Shown here piece by piece: positions 39,920 through 48,765 of a stretch of DNA of 64,000 bases. The translations under genes were made by a program, and so were the position numbers. A model generated the notes under the pieces. It did not search any database. It was not told where the DNA came from and saw only the letters and a list, made by a program, of their open reading frames with translations. Position 1 is the first letter of the stretch, and each line of letters begins with the position of its first letter. The stretch covers positions 124,001 through 188,000 of the forward strand of contig NZ_LWCS01000076.1 in the NCBI RefSeq assembly GCF_001650495.1, given 5' to 3'. The stretch is from Mycolicibacterium iranicum. Its GTDB lineage: Bacteria; Actinomycetota; Actinomycetes; Mycobacteriales; Mycobacteriaceae.

Positions 39920-41205
39920 CAGCCGACCTTCCCGTCCCTGGCGGTGATCCTGCCGCGCAACAACGTCACAGTGACGGACGCGGGCAATTCCATGTCCTGG
40001 TAGGGCGTGTTGTCCGAGCGACTGGCCAATGCCGAGCCCTTCACCGTCCACGATGTCTGCGGGTCGATGACGGTGAGGTTGGCGGGCTCCCCGACTTCCA
40101 GAGGCCTACCCTGATCCGGAAGTCCCACGATGCCGGCGGGCGCCTCACTCATCACGCGGGCGACGTCGCGCCAGGTCAGCAGACCCGGCTTCACCATGGT
40201 CTCGACGACGACCGACAGCGCGGTTTGCAGGCCGAGCATGCCGGGTCTGGCGTTGGCGAACTCGCACATCTTCTCGTGCTCGGCGTGTGGAGCGTGATCT
40301 GTTGCGACACAGTCGATGACGCCGTCGGCGAGGGCTTGACGCAACGCGACGGCGTCACTGGCCTCCCGCAGCGGAGGATTGACCCTGTTGCGTCCGTCGT
40401 AGGACTTCAGCCGGGTGTCGTCCAAGAGCAGGTGATGTGGTGTGACCTCGGCGGTGATGGAGATGCCCTGCTCCTTGGCCCAGCGCACGAGTTCGACACT
40501 GCCCGCCGTCGAGGCGTGGCAGATGTGCACCCGGGCCCCGGCGTCGCGGGCCAGCAGCGCGTCGCGGGCGACGATCGACTCCTCGGCCGCACGCGGCCAG
40601 CCCGCCAGGCCGAGCTTGGCGGCGGTGGGACCTTCGTGGGCGACGGCACCGACGGTCAGCCGCGGCTCCTCGGCGTGCTGCGCGATCAGCACACCCAGAC
40701 CGGACGCGTACTCGAGCGCCCGTCGCATGATCAGCGGATCGTCAACGCAGACACCGTCATCGGAGAACATCCGGACCTGACCCGCACCCGCGGCCATCAG
40801 CCCCATCTCGGTGAGCTGCTTACCCTTGAGGCCGACCGTCACGGCACCGACGGGATGGACGTCCACCAGACCGACCTGCTGGCCCCGGTGCCACACATGA
40901 TCGGTGACCACCGCGGTGTCGGCGACCGGGTCGGTGTTGGCCATCGCGAACACCGCGGTGTATCCGCCGAGAGCGGCTGCAGCTGAACCGGTTTCGATGT
41001 CCTCGGCATACTCGCGGCCAGGCTCGCGCAGATGGGTGTGCAGGTCGACGAAACCGGGGAGCAGAATCTGACCCGCGCAGTCGATGGCATCGGCTCCCTC
41101 CGCGGAGAGCCCGCTGCCGATCTCGGCGATCTGGCCGTCGCGCACCAATACGTCGACGGGGTCGCCCTCACCGTAGAGACGCACAGACTTCAACAGAACG
41201 CTCAT
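39916..41205 (-). CDS. pyrC: Dihydroorotase
   Basis: 429 residues. Closes carbamoyl aspartate to dihydroorotate. Type I zinc amidohydrolase: GFVDLHTHLREPG has the HxH site; further ligands lie in ICHASTAGSVELV and ATDHAPH, with KSYDGRNRVNPPLR before. Overlaps pyrB and the PH-like gene by 4 nt each. Confidence 0.96.
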   Translation of the reverse strand: MSVLLKSVRLYGEGDPVDVLVRDGQIAEIGSGLSAEGADAIDCAGQILLPGFVDLHTHLREPGREYAEDIETGSAAAALGGYTAVFAMANTDPVADTAVVTDHVWHRGQQVGLVDVHPVGAVTVGLKGKQLTEMGLMAAGAGQVRMFSDDGVCVDDPLIMRRALEYASGLGVLIAQHAEEPRLTVGAVAHEGPTAAKLGLAGWPRAAEESIVARDALLARDAGARVHICHASTAGSVELVRWAKEQGISITAEVTPHHLLLDDTRLKSYDGRNRVNPPLREASDAVALRQALADGVIDCVATDHAPHAEHEKMCEFANARPGMLGLQTALSVVVETMVKPGLLTWRDVARVMSEAPAGIVGLPDQGRPLEVGEPANLTVIDPQTSWTVKGSALASRSDNTPYQDMELPASVTVTLLRGRITARDGKVGW

Positions 41206-42152
41206 GCGCTGATCGCTTCCTGCTCGGATCCGACGAGGAGGTGGAAAAGCACCGCCATGCGGACGTGCACACCGTTGGAAACCTGTTGCAGCACAGCCGA
41301 TTGCGAAGAGTCAGCCACCGAATGCGCGATCTCCATGCCACGCAGCATCGGCCCGGGATGGAGTACCACGGCGTGCTCTGCCAGTCGGGCCTGGCGCTTC
41401 TCGGACAGTCCGTAGCGCACCGAGTACTCCCGCGACGACGGGAAGAAGCCGCCGTTCATCCGCTCGGCCTGGACCCGCAACATCAGTACCGCGTCAGCCA
41501 GGGGCAGTTCGGCGTCGAGTTCGTGGGACACGGTGACGGGCCAGTGCCCGACGCCGACCGGCAGCAGCGTCGGCGGTGCGACGAGGACGACCTCGGCTCC
41601 GAGGGTGTTCAGCAGCGAAACGTTGGACCGGGCGACGCGGCTGTGAAGGACGTCGCCGACGATGACGACCCGTTTGCCGTCGACGGAGCCCAGTCGCTGC
41701 CGGATGGTCAGCGCGTCGAGCAGCGCCTGGGTCGGGTGTTCGTGCATGCCGTCGCCTGCATTGATGACCGAGGGCCCGCCGTGCTCGTCGAGCGTCCACT
41801 CGGCGAGCTGCTGCGGCGCACCCGAGGCGGGGTGCCGGAGGATGAGCGCGTCGGCGCCCGCGGCGCGCAGCGTCAGCGCGGTGTCGCGCAGTGACTCCCC
41901 CTTGGCCACAGACGATCCCGAGGCGCTGACATTGATCACGTCGGCGCTCATCCACTTGCCCGCCACCTCGAACGACACCCGGGTGCGGGTGGAGTTCTCG
42001 TAGAACATCGTGATGATCGTGCGGCCGCGAAGTGTCGGCAGCTTCTTGACCTCGCGGCCCACGAGCGCTTCGCGGAACCGGTCGGCGTTGTCGAGGATCG
42101 CGGTGGCGTCGTCACGGCTGAGATCGGCCGCAGTCAACAGGTGTTTCATCAT
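41202..42152 (-). CDS. pyrB: Aspartate carbamoyltransferase
   Basis: 316 residues. Joins carbamoyl phosphate and aspartate. Carbamoyl phosphate loop FYENSTRTRVSFEVAGK, then AGDGMHEHPTQALLDALTI and HPGPMLRGMEI. No pyrI regulatory gene is nearby, as in other actinobacteria. ATG 42152 shares a base with the pyrR TAA; the following ATG 42149 is equally possible. Confidence 0.97.
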   Translation of the reverse strand: MMKHLLTAADLSRDDATAILDNADRFREALVGREVKKLPTLRGRTIITMFYENSTRTRVSFEVAGKWMSADVINVSASGSSVAKGESLRDTALTLRAAGADALILRHPASGAPQQLAEWTLDEHGGPSVINAGDGMHEHPTQALLDALTIRQRLGSVDGKRVVIVGDVLHSRVARSNVSLLNTLGAEVVLVAPPTLLPVGVGHWPVTVSHELDAELPLADAVLMLRVQAERMNGGFFPSSREYSVRYGLSEKRQARLAEHAVVLHPGPMLRGMEIAHSVADSSQSAVLQQVSNGVHVRMAVLFHLLVGSEQEAISA

Positions 42153-42733
42153 TACCGGGCAGGCCCTCCGGTCGGTGCGATACGGACGCCGTCGTGGCCG
42201 TCGTCTTCGGTGAGCCGGACTTTGACGTTCTCGCTGCGGGATGTCGGAACGTTCTTGCCGACGTAGTCGGCGCGGATCGGAAGCTCCCGGTGACCGCGGT
42301 CGACGAGCACTGCCAGCTGAACGATCTTCGGCCTGCCGAGATCGCGAAGCGCATCGAGCGCCGAGCGCACGGAGCGGCCGGTGTAGAGCACATCGTCGAC
42401 GAGCACGACGAGCGCGCCGTCGATGCCGCCTTCGGGAATGGAGGTGGACGCCAGCGCCCTGGGCGGCTTGCTCATCAGGTCGTCGCGGTACAGCGTGGTG
42501 TCCAGTGCGCCGGTGGCGACCTCGATGCCGCTGAAGTCGGCGATGTTACGGGCCAGCCGGGTGGCAAGGGTGACGCCGCGAGTCGGGATGCCGAGAAGGA
42601 TGATCCGAGGACTGTCCGGGCCGTCGTGCGCGGTCTTCTCGATGATCTGGTGGGCAATACGAGCAACTGTTCGACTGACGTCCGCTGCGGACATCAACTC
42701 CCGGTCGTGACCGGTCTGGTCTGGCGCGCCCAC
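42152..42733 (-). CDS. pyrR: Pyrimidine operon regulator / uracil phosphoribosyltransferase PyrR
   Basis: 193 residues. RNA-binding regulator with UPRTase fold; PRPP-binding motif VLVDDVLYTGRSVRSALDAL, and basic RNA-facing residues in ILLGIPTRGVTLATRLA and LVDRGHRELPIRADYVGKN. In mycobacteria PyrR is reported to repress pyr translation when UMP is high by binding the pyrR leader. GTG 42733 was chosen because the family starts near LMSAADV and AAGGAGG lies upstream at 42746-42752, with a wider than usual 12-nt spacing. First gene of the operon. Confidence 0.94.
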   Translation of the reverse strand: MGAPDQTGHDRELMSAADVSRTVARIAHQIIEKTAHDGPDSPRIILLGIPTRGVTLATRLARNIADFSGIEVATGALDTTLYRDDLMSKPPRALASTSIPEGGIDGALVVLVDDVLYTGRSVRSALDALRDLGRPKIVQLAVLVDRGHRELPIRADYVGKNVPTSRSENVKVRLTEDDGHDGVRIAPTGGPAR

Positions 42734-42745
42734 GTGTGAGCCGGA

Positions 42746-42770
42746 CCTCCTTCTCCGCCTCACGGGACGG
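42746..42770 (-). promoter_or_regulatory. pyrR: Predicted PyrR-binding hairpin and SD of the pyr operon leader
   Basis: On the minus strand CCGTCCCGTGAGGCGG (42770-42755) folds into a short CCG/CGG-closed hairpin. Its GTCCCGTGAGGC core fits the PyrR binding-loop consensus (ARUCCNGNGAGGYU) at 12 of 14 positions by hand comparison. AAGGAGG (42752-42746) follows 2 nt later, so PyrR bound here could block ribosome entry. Confidence 0.6.
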
Positions 42771-42837
42771 ATCGTTAAAGGATGTCGGAAAACTGCGGGG
42801 AGCTTAGCAGGTGTGGTCGGCAGGTAGCCTCTGCCAG

Positions 42838-44043
42838 GTGAACCTCGACCGCAACAAGGCTTCCGTCGTCGACGCGATCGACGCGGGCCTGCTGGCCGGA
42901 GCGGTGACGCTGGTGTGGCATGCAGGGGAAGTGCGCCAGGTCAACGAGCTCGGATATCGCGACGTCGACGCGCGGCTGCCGATGCAGCGCGACACGATCT
43001 TCCGCATCGCGTCGATGACCAAGCCGGTGACCGTGGCCGCCGCCATGTCGCTCATCGAGGAGGGAAAGCTCTCGCTGACCGACCGCGTCGCGACGTGGCT
43101 GCCCGAACTCGCCGAGATGCAGGTGCTCGCCCAACCACGCGGTCCGCTCGATCGGACCGTGCCGGCGCAGCGCCACATCACCATCGACGACCTGATGACC
43201 CACCGCAGCGGCCTGGCCTACATGTTCTCGGTCCTCGGTCCCCTGTCGGACGCGTACCGCAAACTCCCTACCCGCCAGGACCAGGACAGGTGGCTGGCCG
43301 AACTCTCCGTTCTGCCGCTGGTGCACCAACCCGGCGAACGGCTGACCTACAGTCACGCGACCGACGTGCTCGGAATCGCTTTGTCCCGCATCGAAGGCAA
43401 GCCACTGAGCGACGTGCTTGCCGAGCGGATCCTCGGACCATTGGGCATGGCGGACACCGGGTTCAGCGTCGGCGCCGCGGGCAGGCGCCGCGCGGCGACG
43501 ATGTACCAGCTCGACAAGGACAACACCCTGCGCCATGACGTGATGGGTCCCGCCCCGGTCGTGGACCCGCCCTTCTGTACCGGCGGCGCCGGCCTGTGGT
43601 CGACGGCTGACGACTACCTCCGCTTTGCGCGGATGCTGTTGGCCGGAGGGACGCTCGACGGAGTCCGGGTGCTCTCCGAGGAATCCGTCTCGCTCATGCG
43701 CACCGACCGGCTGACGGCCGAACAGAAGCGTCACGATTTTCTGGGTGCGCCATTCTGGATCGGTCGCGGCTTCGGACTGAACCTGTCGGTCGTGACCGAC
43801 CCTGCGAAGTCGCGGCAGCTGTTCGGTCCCGGTGGACTCGGAACCTTCTCCTGGCCCGGCGCCTACGGAACGTGGTGGCAGGCAGATCCTTCCGCCGACG
43901 TCATCCTCATCTACCTGATCCAGAATCTGCCCAACCTCTCCGCGGATGCCGCCGCGGCGGTGGCCGGCAACACCTCCCTGGCCAAGCTGCAGAGCGCGCA
44001 GCCCAAGTTCGTTCGCAACACCTATCAGGGCCTCGGAATCTAG
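42838..44043 (+). CDS. Beta-lactamase-related serine hydrolase
   Basis: 401 residues of the class C / EstB-like serine hydrolase family. The SxxK nucleophile is in FRIASMTKPVT; the Tyr of the second motif is in GERLTYSHATDVLG; the C-terminal GPGGLGTFSWPGAYGTWW matches the KTG-equivalent region. No signal peptide, so a cytosolic esterase or peptidase-like role is likelier than beta-lactam resistance. GTG 42838 is the sensible start. It diverges from the pyr operon with 104 nt between the two start codons, including the pyrR leader. Confidence 0.87.
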   Translation: MNLDRNKASVVDAIDAGLLAGAVTLVWHAGEVRQVNELGYRDVDARLPMQRDTIFRIASMTKPVTVAAAMSLIEEGKLSLTDRVATWLPELAEMQVLAQPRGPLDRTVPAQRHITIDDLMTHRSGLAYMFSVLGPLSDAYRKLPTRQDQDRWLAELSVLPLVHQPGERLTYSHATDVLGIALSRIEGKPLSDVLAERILGPLGMADTGFSVGAAGRRRAATMYQLDKDNTLRHDVMGPAPVVDPPFCTGGAGLWSTADDYLRFARMLLAGGTLDGVRVLSEESVSLMRTDRLTAEQKRHDFLGAPFWIGRGFGLNLSVVTDPAKSRQLFGPGGLGTFSWPGAYGTWWQADPSADVILIYLIQNLPNLSADAAAAVAGNTSLAKLQSAQPKFVRNTYQGLGI

Positions 44044-44081
44044 CGGCCGACTTGTCGGGGGGCGGGTGTAGCGTCGGCTTC

Positions 44082-45341
44082 ATGTTCGAACAGGTGTTCG
44101 ATATCGATTCTGATGCGTCGGAAGCGCAGCTGCGGGAGGTCGTCGAGCAGTGTGAGGCACTGAAGTCCAAAGCTGCTGCTGCCCAGGCTCGGGCCACGGC
44201 GTTATGGGCGGCCAAGCGGGCGGCCGCCGAAGCCGCAGCGGGGATCCCGGCGCGCCGCCGCGGCAGAGGACTGGCCTCAGAGATAGCGTTGGCCCGCCGC
44301 GACGCTCCCGCCTGCGGCAACACCCACCTCGGAATGGCCACAGCACTGGTGCATGAAATGCCTGACACCATGGCCGCTTTGGAGGCCGGGATCCTCTCGG
44401 AGTATCGGGCGTTGCTGATCGTGCGGGAATCGGCCTGCTTGTCGGCCGAGGATCGCCGCACCCTGGATGCTGAGTTGCATGAGCAGGCGAACGGCTTCCA
44501 CGGCTGGGGCAACCGGCGCGTGGCCGCCGAAGCCAAGGCGATCACCGCCCGCCTTGATGCCGCCGCAGTGGTCGAACGCAACAACAGAGCCGTCAAAGAC
44601 CGCTGTGTCACCACCCGCCCGGCCCCCAACGGCATGGTCTACCTGACCTTCCTGATGCCACTGGCCCAGGGCATCGGCATGTACGCCGCACTCAAACGCG
44701 ACGCCGACCGCTGCGGTGATGGCCGGTCACAAGGCCAGATCATGACCGACACCGCGTATCAGCGCGTGACGGGAACACCTGCCGATCAACCTGTTTCAGT
44801 CAACTTGAACCTGGCGCTGGCCGACACCACTCTCTTCGGCGCCGATGACTGCCCCGGCGTCGTCCCCGGCTACGGGCCGGTGCCCGCCGCGGTGGCGCGC
44901 CACCTCGTCAAGGCCGCGGTCGCCGACGAGCGCGCCAAGGCCACGGTGCGCCGGCTCTATCGCCACCCCACCTCGGGGCAGCTGGTGGCGATGGAATCGC
45001 GGGCGCGGATCTTCCCGAAAGGGTTGGCGATGTTCATTGGGCTGCGGGATCAAACATGCCGCACTCCCTACTGCAACGCGCCGATCCGCCACACCGACCA
45101 CGCGATGCCCGACCGCCAGGGCGGCGCGACCAGCGCCCTCAACGGACTGGGCTCATGCGAAGCCTGCAACTACGCCAAAGAAGCGCCCGGCTGGCAGGTA
45201 CACACCCGCCACCAGGGCGGCACCCACACCGCCGAATACGTCACCCCCACCAACGCTCGGTACCACTCCATCGCCCCACCGCCCCCAGGGACCCGGATAA
45301 TCCGCCGCACCATCGACCTGGTCACCTTCGAAGCCGCCTGA
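44082..45341 (+). CDS. DUF222/HNH endonuclease protein, 13E12 repeat family
   Basis: 419 residues. N-terminal helical DUF222 (13E12) domain, roughly residues 10-250, ending in LNLALADTTLFG, then a C-terminal HNH nuclease: CRTPYC, HTDHAMP, GGATSALNGLGSC and CNYAK. The Cys and His order suits zinc binding around the HNH. The family is multicopy in mycobacteria and was first seen in REP13E12 elements. No flanking inverted or direct repeats were found, so an active element is not shown. It follows the serine hydrolase by 38 nt. Confidence 0.88.
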   Translation: MFEQVFDIDSDASEAQLREVVEQCEALKSKAAAAQARATALWAAKRAAAEAAAGIPARRRGRGLASEIALARRDAPACGNTHLGMATALVHEMPDTMAALEAGILSEYRALLIVRESACLSAEDRRTLDAELHEQANGFHGWGNRRVAAEAKAITARLDAAAVVERNNRAVKDRCVTTRPAPNGMVYLTFLMPLAQGIGMYAALKRDADRCGDGRSQGQIMTDTAYQRVTGTPADQPVSVNLNLALADTTLFGADDCPGVVPGYGPVPAAVARHLVKAAVADERAKATVRRLYRHPTSGQLVAMESRARIFPKGLAMFIGLRDQTCRTPYCNAPIRHTDHAMPDRQGGATSALNGLGSCEACNYAKEAPGWQVHTRHQGGTHTAEYVTPTNARYHSIAPPPPGTRIIRRTIDLVTFEAA

Positions 45342-45353
45342 TCGCCAACGGGC

Positions 45354-46184
45354 TTACCGGACACCTAATTTCGCGGCGAGGTCGAGTACCGCTTCGGCCC
45401 GCGCACGGGTCGGACCGGCGCTGCCGTCGTAGGGGCCGGTCGGTTCGTCCAGTCGCGCAAGGGTGTCACGCGCCTCGTCGACCTCCAACGCGGACGGGCT
45501 CAGCAGCGTGTTGATGGTCTCTGCGTGGTCGGCATCCAGACACAGCCGGCCTGTCATACCGGCGGCCTTGGCGATTTCGGTTTCCCGGGCGAGGTGACGT
45601 GACTGGTCCCGCAGCGTCGGACCGTCGATCGGTGCGGGGAGTCCAGCGGCCCGGCTCGCGATCACGAGTCGCGCACGCGGATAGGCCAGCACCGCCGGAT
45701 CGGCCGACATTCCGGTGTCTCGGCGAAAGTCGCCGATGCCGAATGCAATTCGCGAGCAGCACCGCGCAATGTCGAGGGCGTACTCGACACCGAGGGCGGA
45801 CTCGATCAATGCCACGATCGGGGTGCCTGCCGGTAACCGCGCGGCCGTCGCAACGACATCGTCCGCGAATTCGGCCTTCGCCAGCATCACCCCGGCCAGA
45901 CCCGGGGCCGAAGCCAGTGCGGCCAGATCGTCGTTCCACTGAGGGGAAGTGGCGCTGTTGATCCGCACCCATGCGCTGCCGCCGTCGTGTAACCACTCGG
46001 CGACGGTGCGACGTCCCTCGGCTTTGAGCGCATCGGGCAGACCGTCCTCGATATCGAGGACGACGACGTCAACGTCGGTATCCTCGGCGGCCACGAAGCC
46101 GGGAAGACCAGGCTGTAGCAGCCAGGTTCGGGCCAGCGACCAATGCGGCTTGCAGGTGCGTTCATCGGGTGGTGAGACCGACAC
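45354..46184 (-). CDS. HpcH/HpaI-CitE-like CoA-ester lyase
   Basis: 276 residues. TIM-barrel lyase of the citrate lyase beta/malyl-CoA lyase family: TWLLQPGLPGF, DVVVLDIEDGLPDALKAEGR (Mg/Glu site), SAWVRINSATS, VMLAKAEFADDV, IVALIESALGVEYALDIA and GIGDFRRDTGM. Cleaves or forms a C-C bond in a beta-hydroxyacyl-CoA such as malyl-CoA or citramalyl-CoA. GTG 46184 places the family start at residue 19; the reading frame continues upstream without a stop (see 46185-46469). It is convergent with the HNH gene, 12 nt apart. Confidence 0.85.
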   Translation of the reverse strand: MSVSPPDERTCKPHWSLARTWLLQPGLPGFVAAEDTDVDVVVLDIEDGLPDALKAEGRRTVAEWLHDGGSAWVRINSATSPQWNDDLAALASAPGLAGVMLAKAEFADDVVATAARLPAGTPIVALIESALGVEYALDIARCCSRIAFGIGDFRRDTGMSADPAVLAYPRARLVIASRAAGLPAPIDGPTLRDQSRHLARETEIAKAAGMTGRLCLDADHAETINTLLSPSALEVDEARDTLARLDEPTGPYDGSAGPTRARAEAVLDLAAKLGVR

Positions 46185-46469
46185 CGTTCCATCGTCGCCA
46201 TCACCGGCCTGAACCGCCAGATTGCGCACATTTTGTTCACGCGACCATAGGGAGCGCGACAACACCTGGCCGAACTGCAGTAGTCGCTGCATCTGCGCCA
46301 ACCCGCCGCTGTCGACGGACTTCACGAAACGAAATGATTCGCAAAAGATGTCCGTCTCGGTCGCGGTCCGTTGCCGCGACCGAGTCACCAACTGGGTGTA
46401 CAACCGCAGCTTGACCTCTGCCAGCCGACGGGTGCCGTCGCTGAGGACGTCGTATTCGGTCGACAGCAC
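46185..46469 (-). other. Coding-like sequence in frame upstream of the CoA-ester lyase
   Basis: The lyase frame stays open to a GTG at 46469 and beyond. Codons are strongly G/C at third positions like the neighbouring genes, and the translation looks like a soluble helical protein (VLSTEYDVLSDGTRRLAEVKLRL, FVKSVDSGGLAQMQRLLQFG). If the GTG at 46469 is used the protein would be 371 residues with an N-terminal domain I cannot name. It may instead be a broken gene fused by chance. The rest of 46470-46539 holds nothing recognisable. Confidence 0.4.
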
Positions 46470-46539
46470 CTCATCGCAGATAGACGCGCGCCGCGTCCTG
46501 GACGCTGGATTACGGGGCCCAGTCCTGCGGCGTGCCCCT

Positions 46540-47031
46540 CTATGTTCCGCTGCCGCCGTCGTTGCCACTCTGCATCGCAGCTGCCGCAGCGCGGATCTGC
46601 GGCGTCACCAGCATCACCTGGCCGAGCACGCCGTTGACGAAACCCGGTGAGTCGTCGGTGGACAACTGCTTGGCCAGCTCGACGGCCTCGTCCACCGCCA
46701 CGGGCTCGGGCACGTCCTCGGCATGCAGCAGTTCCCAGACTGCAACCCGAAGGATTGCGCGATCTACTGCGGGCAGCCGGTCGAGCGTCCAGCCCTGCAG
46801 ATGTGCCGAGATGAGGTCGTCGATGTGTGCCGCGTGGTCTGTCACCCCACGCGCCACGGTCACCGTGTAGGGATTCAGCGGTGCGATGTCATCGGTCTTC
46901 TTGTCCGCCAACGCATTTCGACCCTCCGCCACATCGGCGGGCGTGATGCCGCGCGCTTCCGCTTCGAACAACAGGTCGACCGCGCGCTTGCGTGCCTGAT
47001 GCCGCCCTCGGTCGCCCTTCCGGTCAGCCAC
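46540..47031 (-). CDS. nusB: Transcription antitermination factor NusB
   Basis: 163 residues. Binds boxA RNA with NusE (S10) in rRNA antitermination. RHQARKRAVDLLFEAEARG, TLDRLPAVDRAILRVAVWELLHAEDVP and the conserved DEAVELAKQLSTDDSPGFVNGVLG are intact. GTG start. Lies 32 nt after efp. Mycobacterial NusB equivalent is Rv2533c. Confidence 0.95.
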   Translation of the reverse strand: MADRKGDRGRHQARKRAVDLLFEAEARGITPADVAEGRNALADKKTDDIAPLNPYTVTVARGVTDHAAHIDDLISAHLQGWTLDRLPAVDRAILRVAVWELLHAEDVPEPVAVDEAVELAKQLSTDDSPGFVNGVLGQVMLVTPQIRAAAAAMQSGNDGGSGT

Positions 47032-47063
47032 CCCGTCGCTCCGCTACGCTCCGCTCGCCCTGG

Positions 47064-47627
47064 TCAGCCATTAACCCTTCCCAGGTAGCTGCCGTCCCTG
47101 CTGTCCACCTTCAGCTTGTCGCCGGTGTTGATGAACAGCGGCACCTGGATCTCCGCGCCGGTCTCCATCGTGGCCGGCTTGGTGCCTGCGCTGGAACGAT
47201 CGCCCTGCAGACCCGGCTCGGTGTGCGCGACCTCTAGCTCGACGGTCACGGGCAGTTCCAGATACAGCGGGGTGCCGTCGTGGAAGGCGATCTGTACGGG
47301 CATGCTCTCCAGCAGGAAGCCGGCCAGCCGACCCACCAGCGCCTCGGGCAGCGGGTGCTGCTCGAAATCCTCAGAGTCCATGAACACGAAATCGCTGCCG
47401 TCGCGGTACAGGAAGGTCGCATCGCGGCGGTCCACCGTGGCGGTCTCGACCTTCACGCCCGCGTTATAGGTCTTGTCGACGACCTTGCCGGACACCACGT
47501 TCTTCAGCTTGGTGCGCACGAAGGCCGGGCCCTTGCCGGGCTTGACGTGCTGAAACTCGACGATCTGCCACAGCTGGCCGTCGATCTGAAGGACGAGCCC
47601 GTTCTTGAAGTCGGCGGTCGATGCCAC
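47064..47627 (-). CDS. efp: Elongation factor P
   Basis: 187 residues. Rescues ribosomes stalled at polyproline. Three beta-barrel domains; the tip of domain I is the palindromic P30-G31-K32-G33-P34 motif, the actinobacterial PGKGP type reported to act without the lysine modification used by E. coli. The C-terminal LPLFINTGDKLKVDSRDGSYLGR-like end is normal (here QVPLFINTGDKLKVD). GTG start, 22 nt from pepQ. Confidence 0.96.
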   Translation of the reverse strand: MASTADFKNGLVLQIDGQLWQIVEFQHVKPGKGPAFVRTKLKNVVSGKVVDKTYNAGVKVETATVDRRDATFLYRDGSDFVFMDSEDFEQHPLPEALVGRLAGFLLESMPVQIAFHDGTPLYLELPVTVELEVAHTEPGLQGDRSSAGTKPATMETGAEIQVPLFINTGDKLKVDSRDGSYLGRVNG

Positions 47628-47649
47628 GGTGAGTTGTACTCCTAGCTTT

Positions 47650-48732
47650 CTAGATGATCACCAGTTCCTTGGAGAACCGGGTGAGTAGTTCGGGGCGCTG
47701 GGCGACCACGAGCGTGTCCTCGATGCGGACACCGCCACGCTCGGGCAGGTAGACACCGGGTTCCACGGTCACCGCAGAGCCAGCAAGCAGTGTACCGGCG
47801 GCAGACGCGTTGATTCCCGGCGCTTCATGGATCTGCAGCCCGACCCCATGGCCGAGGCCGTGACCGAAGTTGTCCGCATAGCCCGCATCCGCGATGACCT
47901 GCCGCGATGCCCCGTCGACATCTTTGAGGGCCGCGCCCGGCGCCAGGGCCTCACGGCCTGCGCGCTGGGACTCGGCAACCAGCGTGTAAATGTCGCGCTG
48001 CCAGTCGGCGATCGGGGCCAGCACGAAGGTGCGTGTCATGTCCGAGTGGTAGCCGGCGACGAGCGCACCGAAGTCGATCTTGACGAAGTCACCCGCGGCC
48101 AGCACGGCATCGGTGGGCCGGTGATGCGGCACGGCCGAGTTTGCGCCCGCGGCGACGATGGTCTCGAACGACGCGCCGTCGGCGCCGTGGGCGAGCATCA
48201 ACGCCTCCAACTCGTTGCGGACCTCCTTCTCGGTACGCCCGGCACGCAACCCCCCACCCTCGATGAGGTCCTTCAGCGCCGCGTCGGCGGCCTCGCAGGC
48301 GAGCCGCAGCACCGCGATCTCGCCGGCATCCTTGATCTCGCGCAGCCCCTCGACCGTTCCCGCGGCGCGGACGAACTCGCACGCATCCCCCGCCGCCTTG
48401 GTGAGCGCGGCGAACGCGTCGACCGTGACCACGTGGCTCTCGAACCCGAGCTTGCGCACGCCCGCCGCGGCGGCCCGCCCTGCCAGATGCGGCCCGCACG
48501 CGCGCTCGATCACGACCTCGGCGTCGGGGGCCTGGCGTGCGGCCTGGGTGCGGTAGCGTCCGTCGGTCGCCAGCACCGGCGTTTCGTCCCCGGCGAGCAC
48601 CAGCAGTGCCGCGTTCGAACCCGTGAAACCGGAAAGGTAACGCACGTTGACCAGGTCGGATACCAGAATAGCGTCCAATTCGGCCTCCGCGAGCCGTTGA
48701 CGTAGCCGGTCGCGGCGCTGGGAAATCGTCAC
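47650..48732 (-). CDS. pepQ: Xaa-Pro dipeptidase (M24 family)
   Basis: 360 residues. Metal-dependent proline dipeptidase. A creatinase-like N-terminal domain precedes the pita-bread fold. The five ligands are present: Asp in KIDFGALV, Asp in GYHSDMTR, His in GHGLGHGVGLQIHE, Glu in VTVEPGVYLPE and Glu in VRIEDTLVV. Directly before efp, whose product aids proline-rich translation. Rv2535c equivalent. Confidence 0.94.
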   Translation of the reverse strand: MTISQRRDRLRQRLAEAELDAILVSDLVNVRYLSGFTGSNAALLVLAGDETPVLATDGRYRTQAARQAPDAEVVIERACGPHLAGRAAAAGVRKLGFESHVVTVDAFAALTKAAGDACEFVRAAGTVEGLREIKDAGEIAVLRLACEAADAALKDLIEGGGLRAGRTEKEVRNELEALMLAHGADGASFETIVAAGANSAVPHHRPTDAVLAAGDFVKIDFGALVAGYHSDMTRTFVLAPIADWQRDIYTLVAESQRAGREALAPGAALKDVDGASRQVIADAGYADNFGHGLGHGVGLQIHEAPGINASAAGTLLAGSAVTVEPGVYLPERGGVRIEDTLVVAQRPELLTRFSKELVII

Positions 48733-48765
48733 GGTCGGTGACGCTACTCGCTAAGGTGAGGCCCC

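Noticed and set aside
46222..46650. Plus-strand frame opposite nusB and the lyase upstream region
   Set aside because: Its translation is Ser/Arg-rich and antisense-like; the minus-strand reading fits the genome codon use better.
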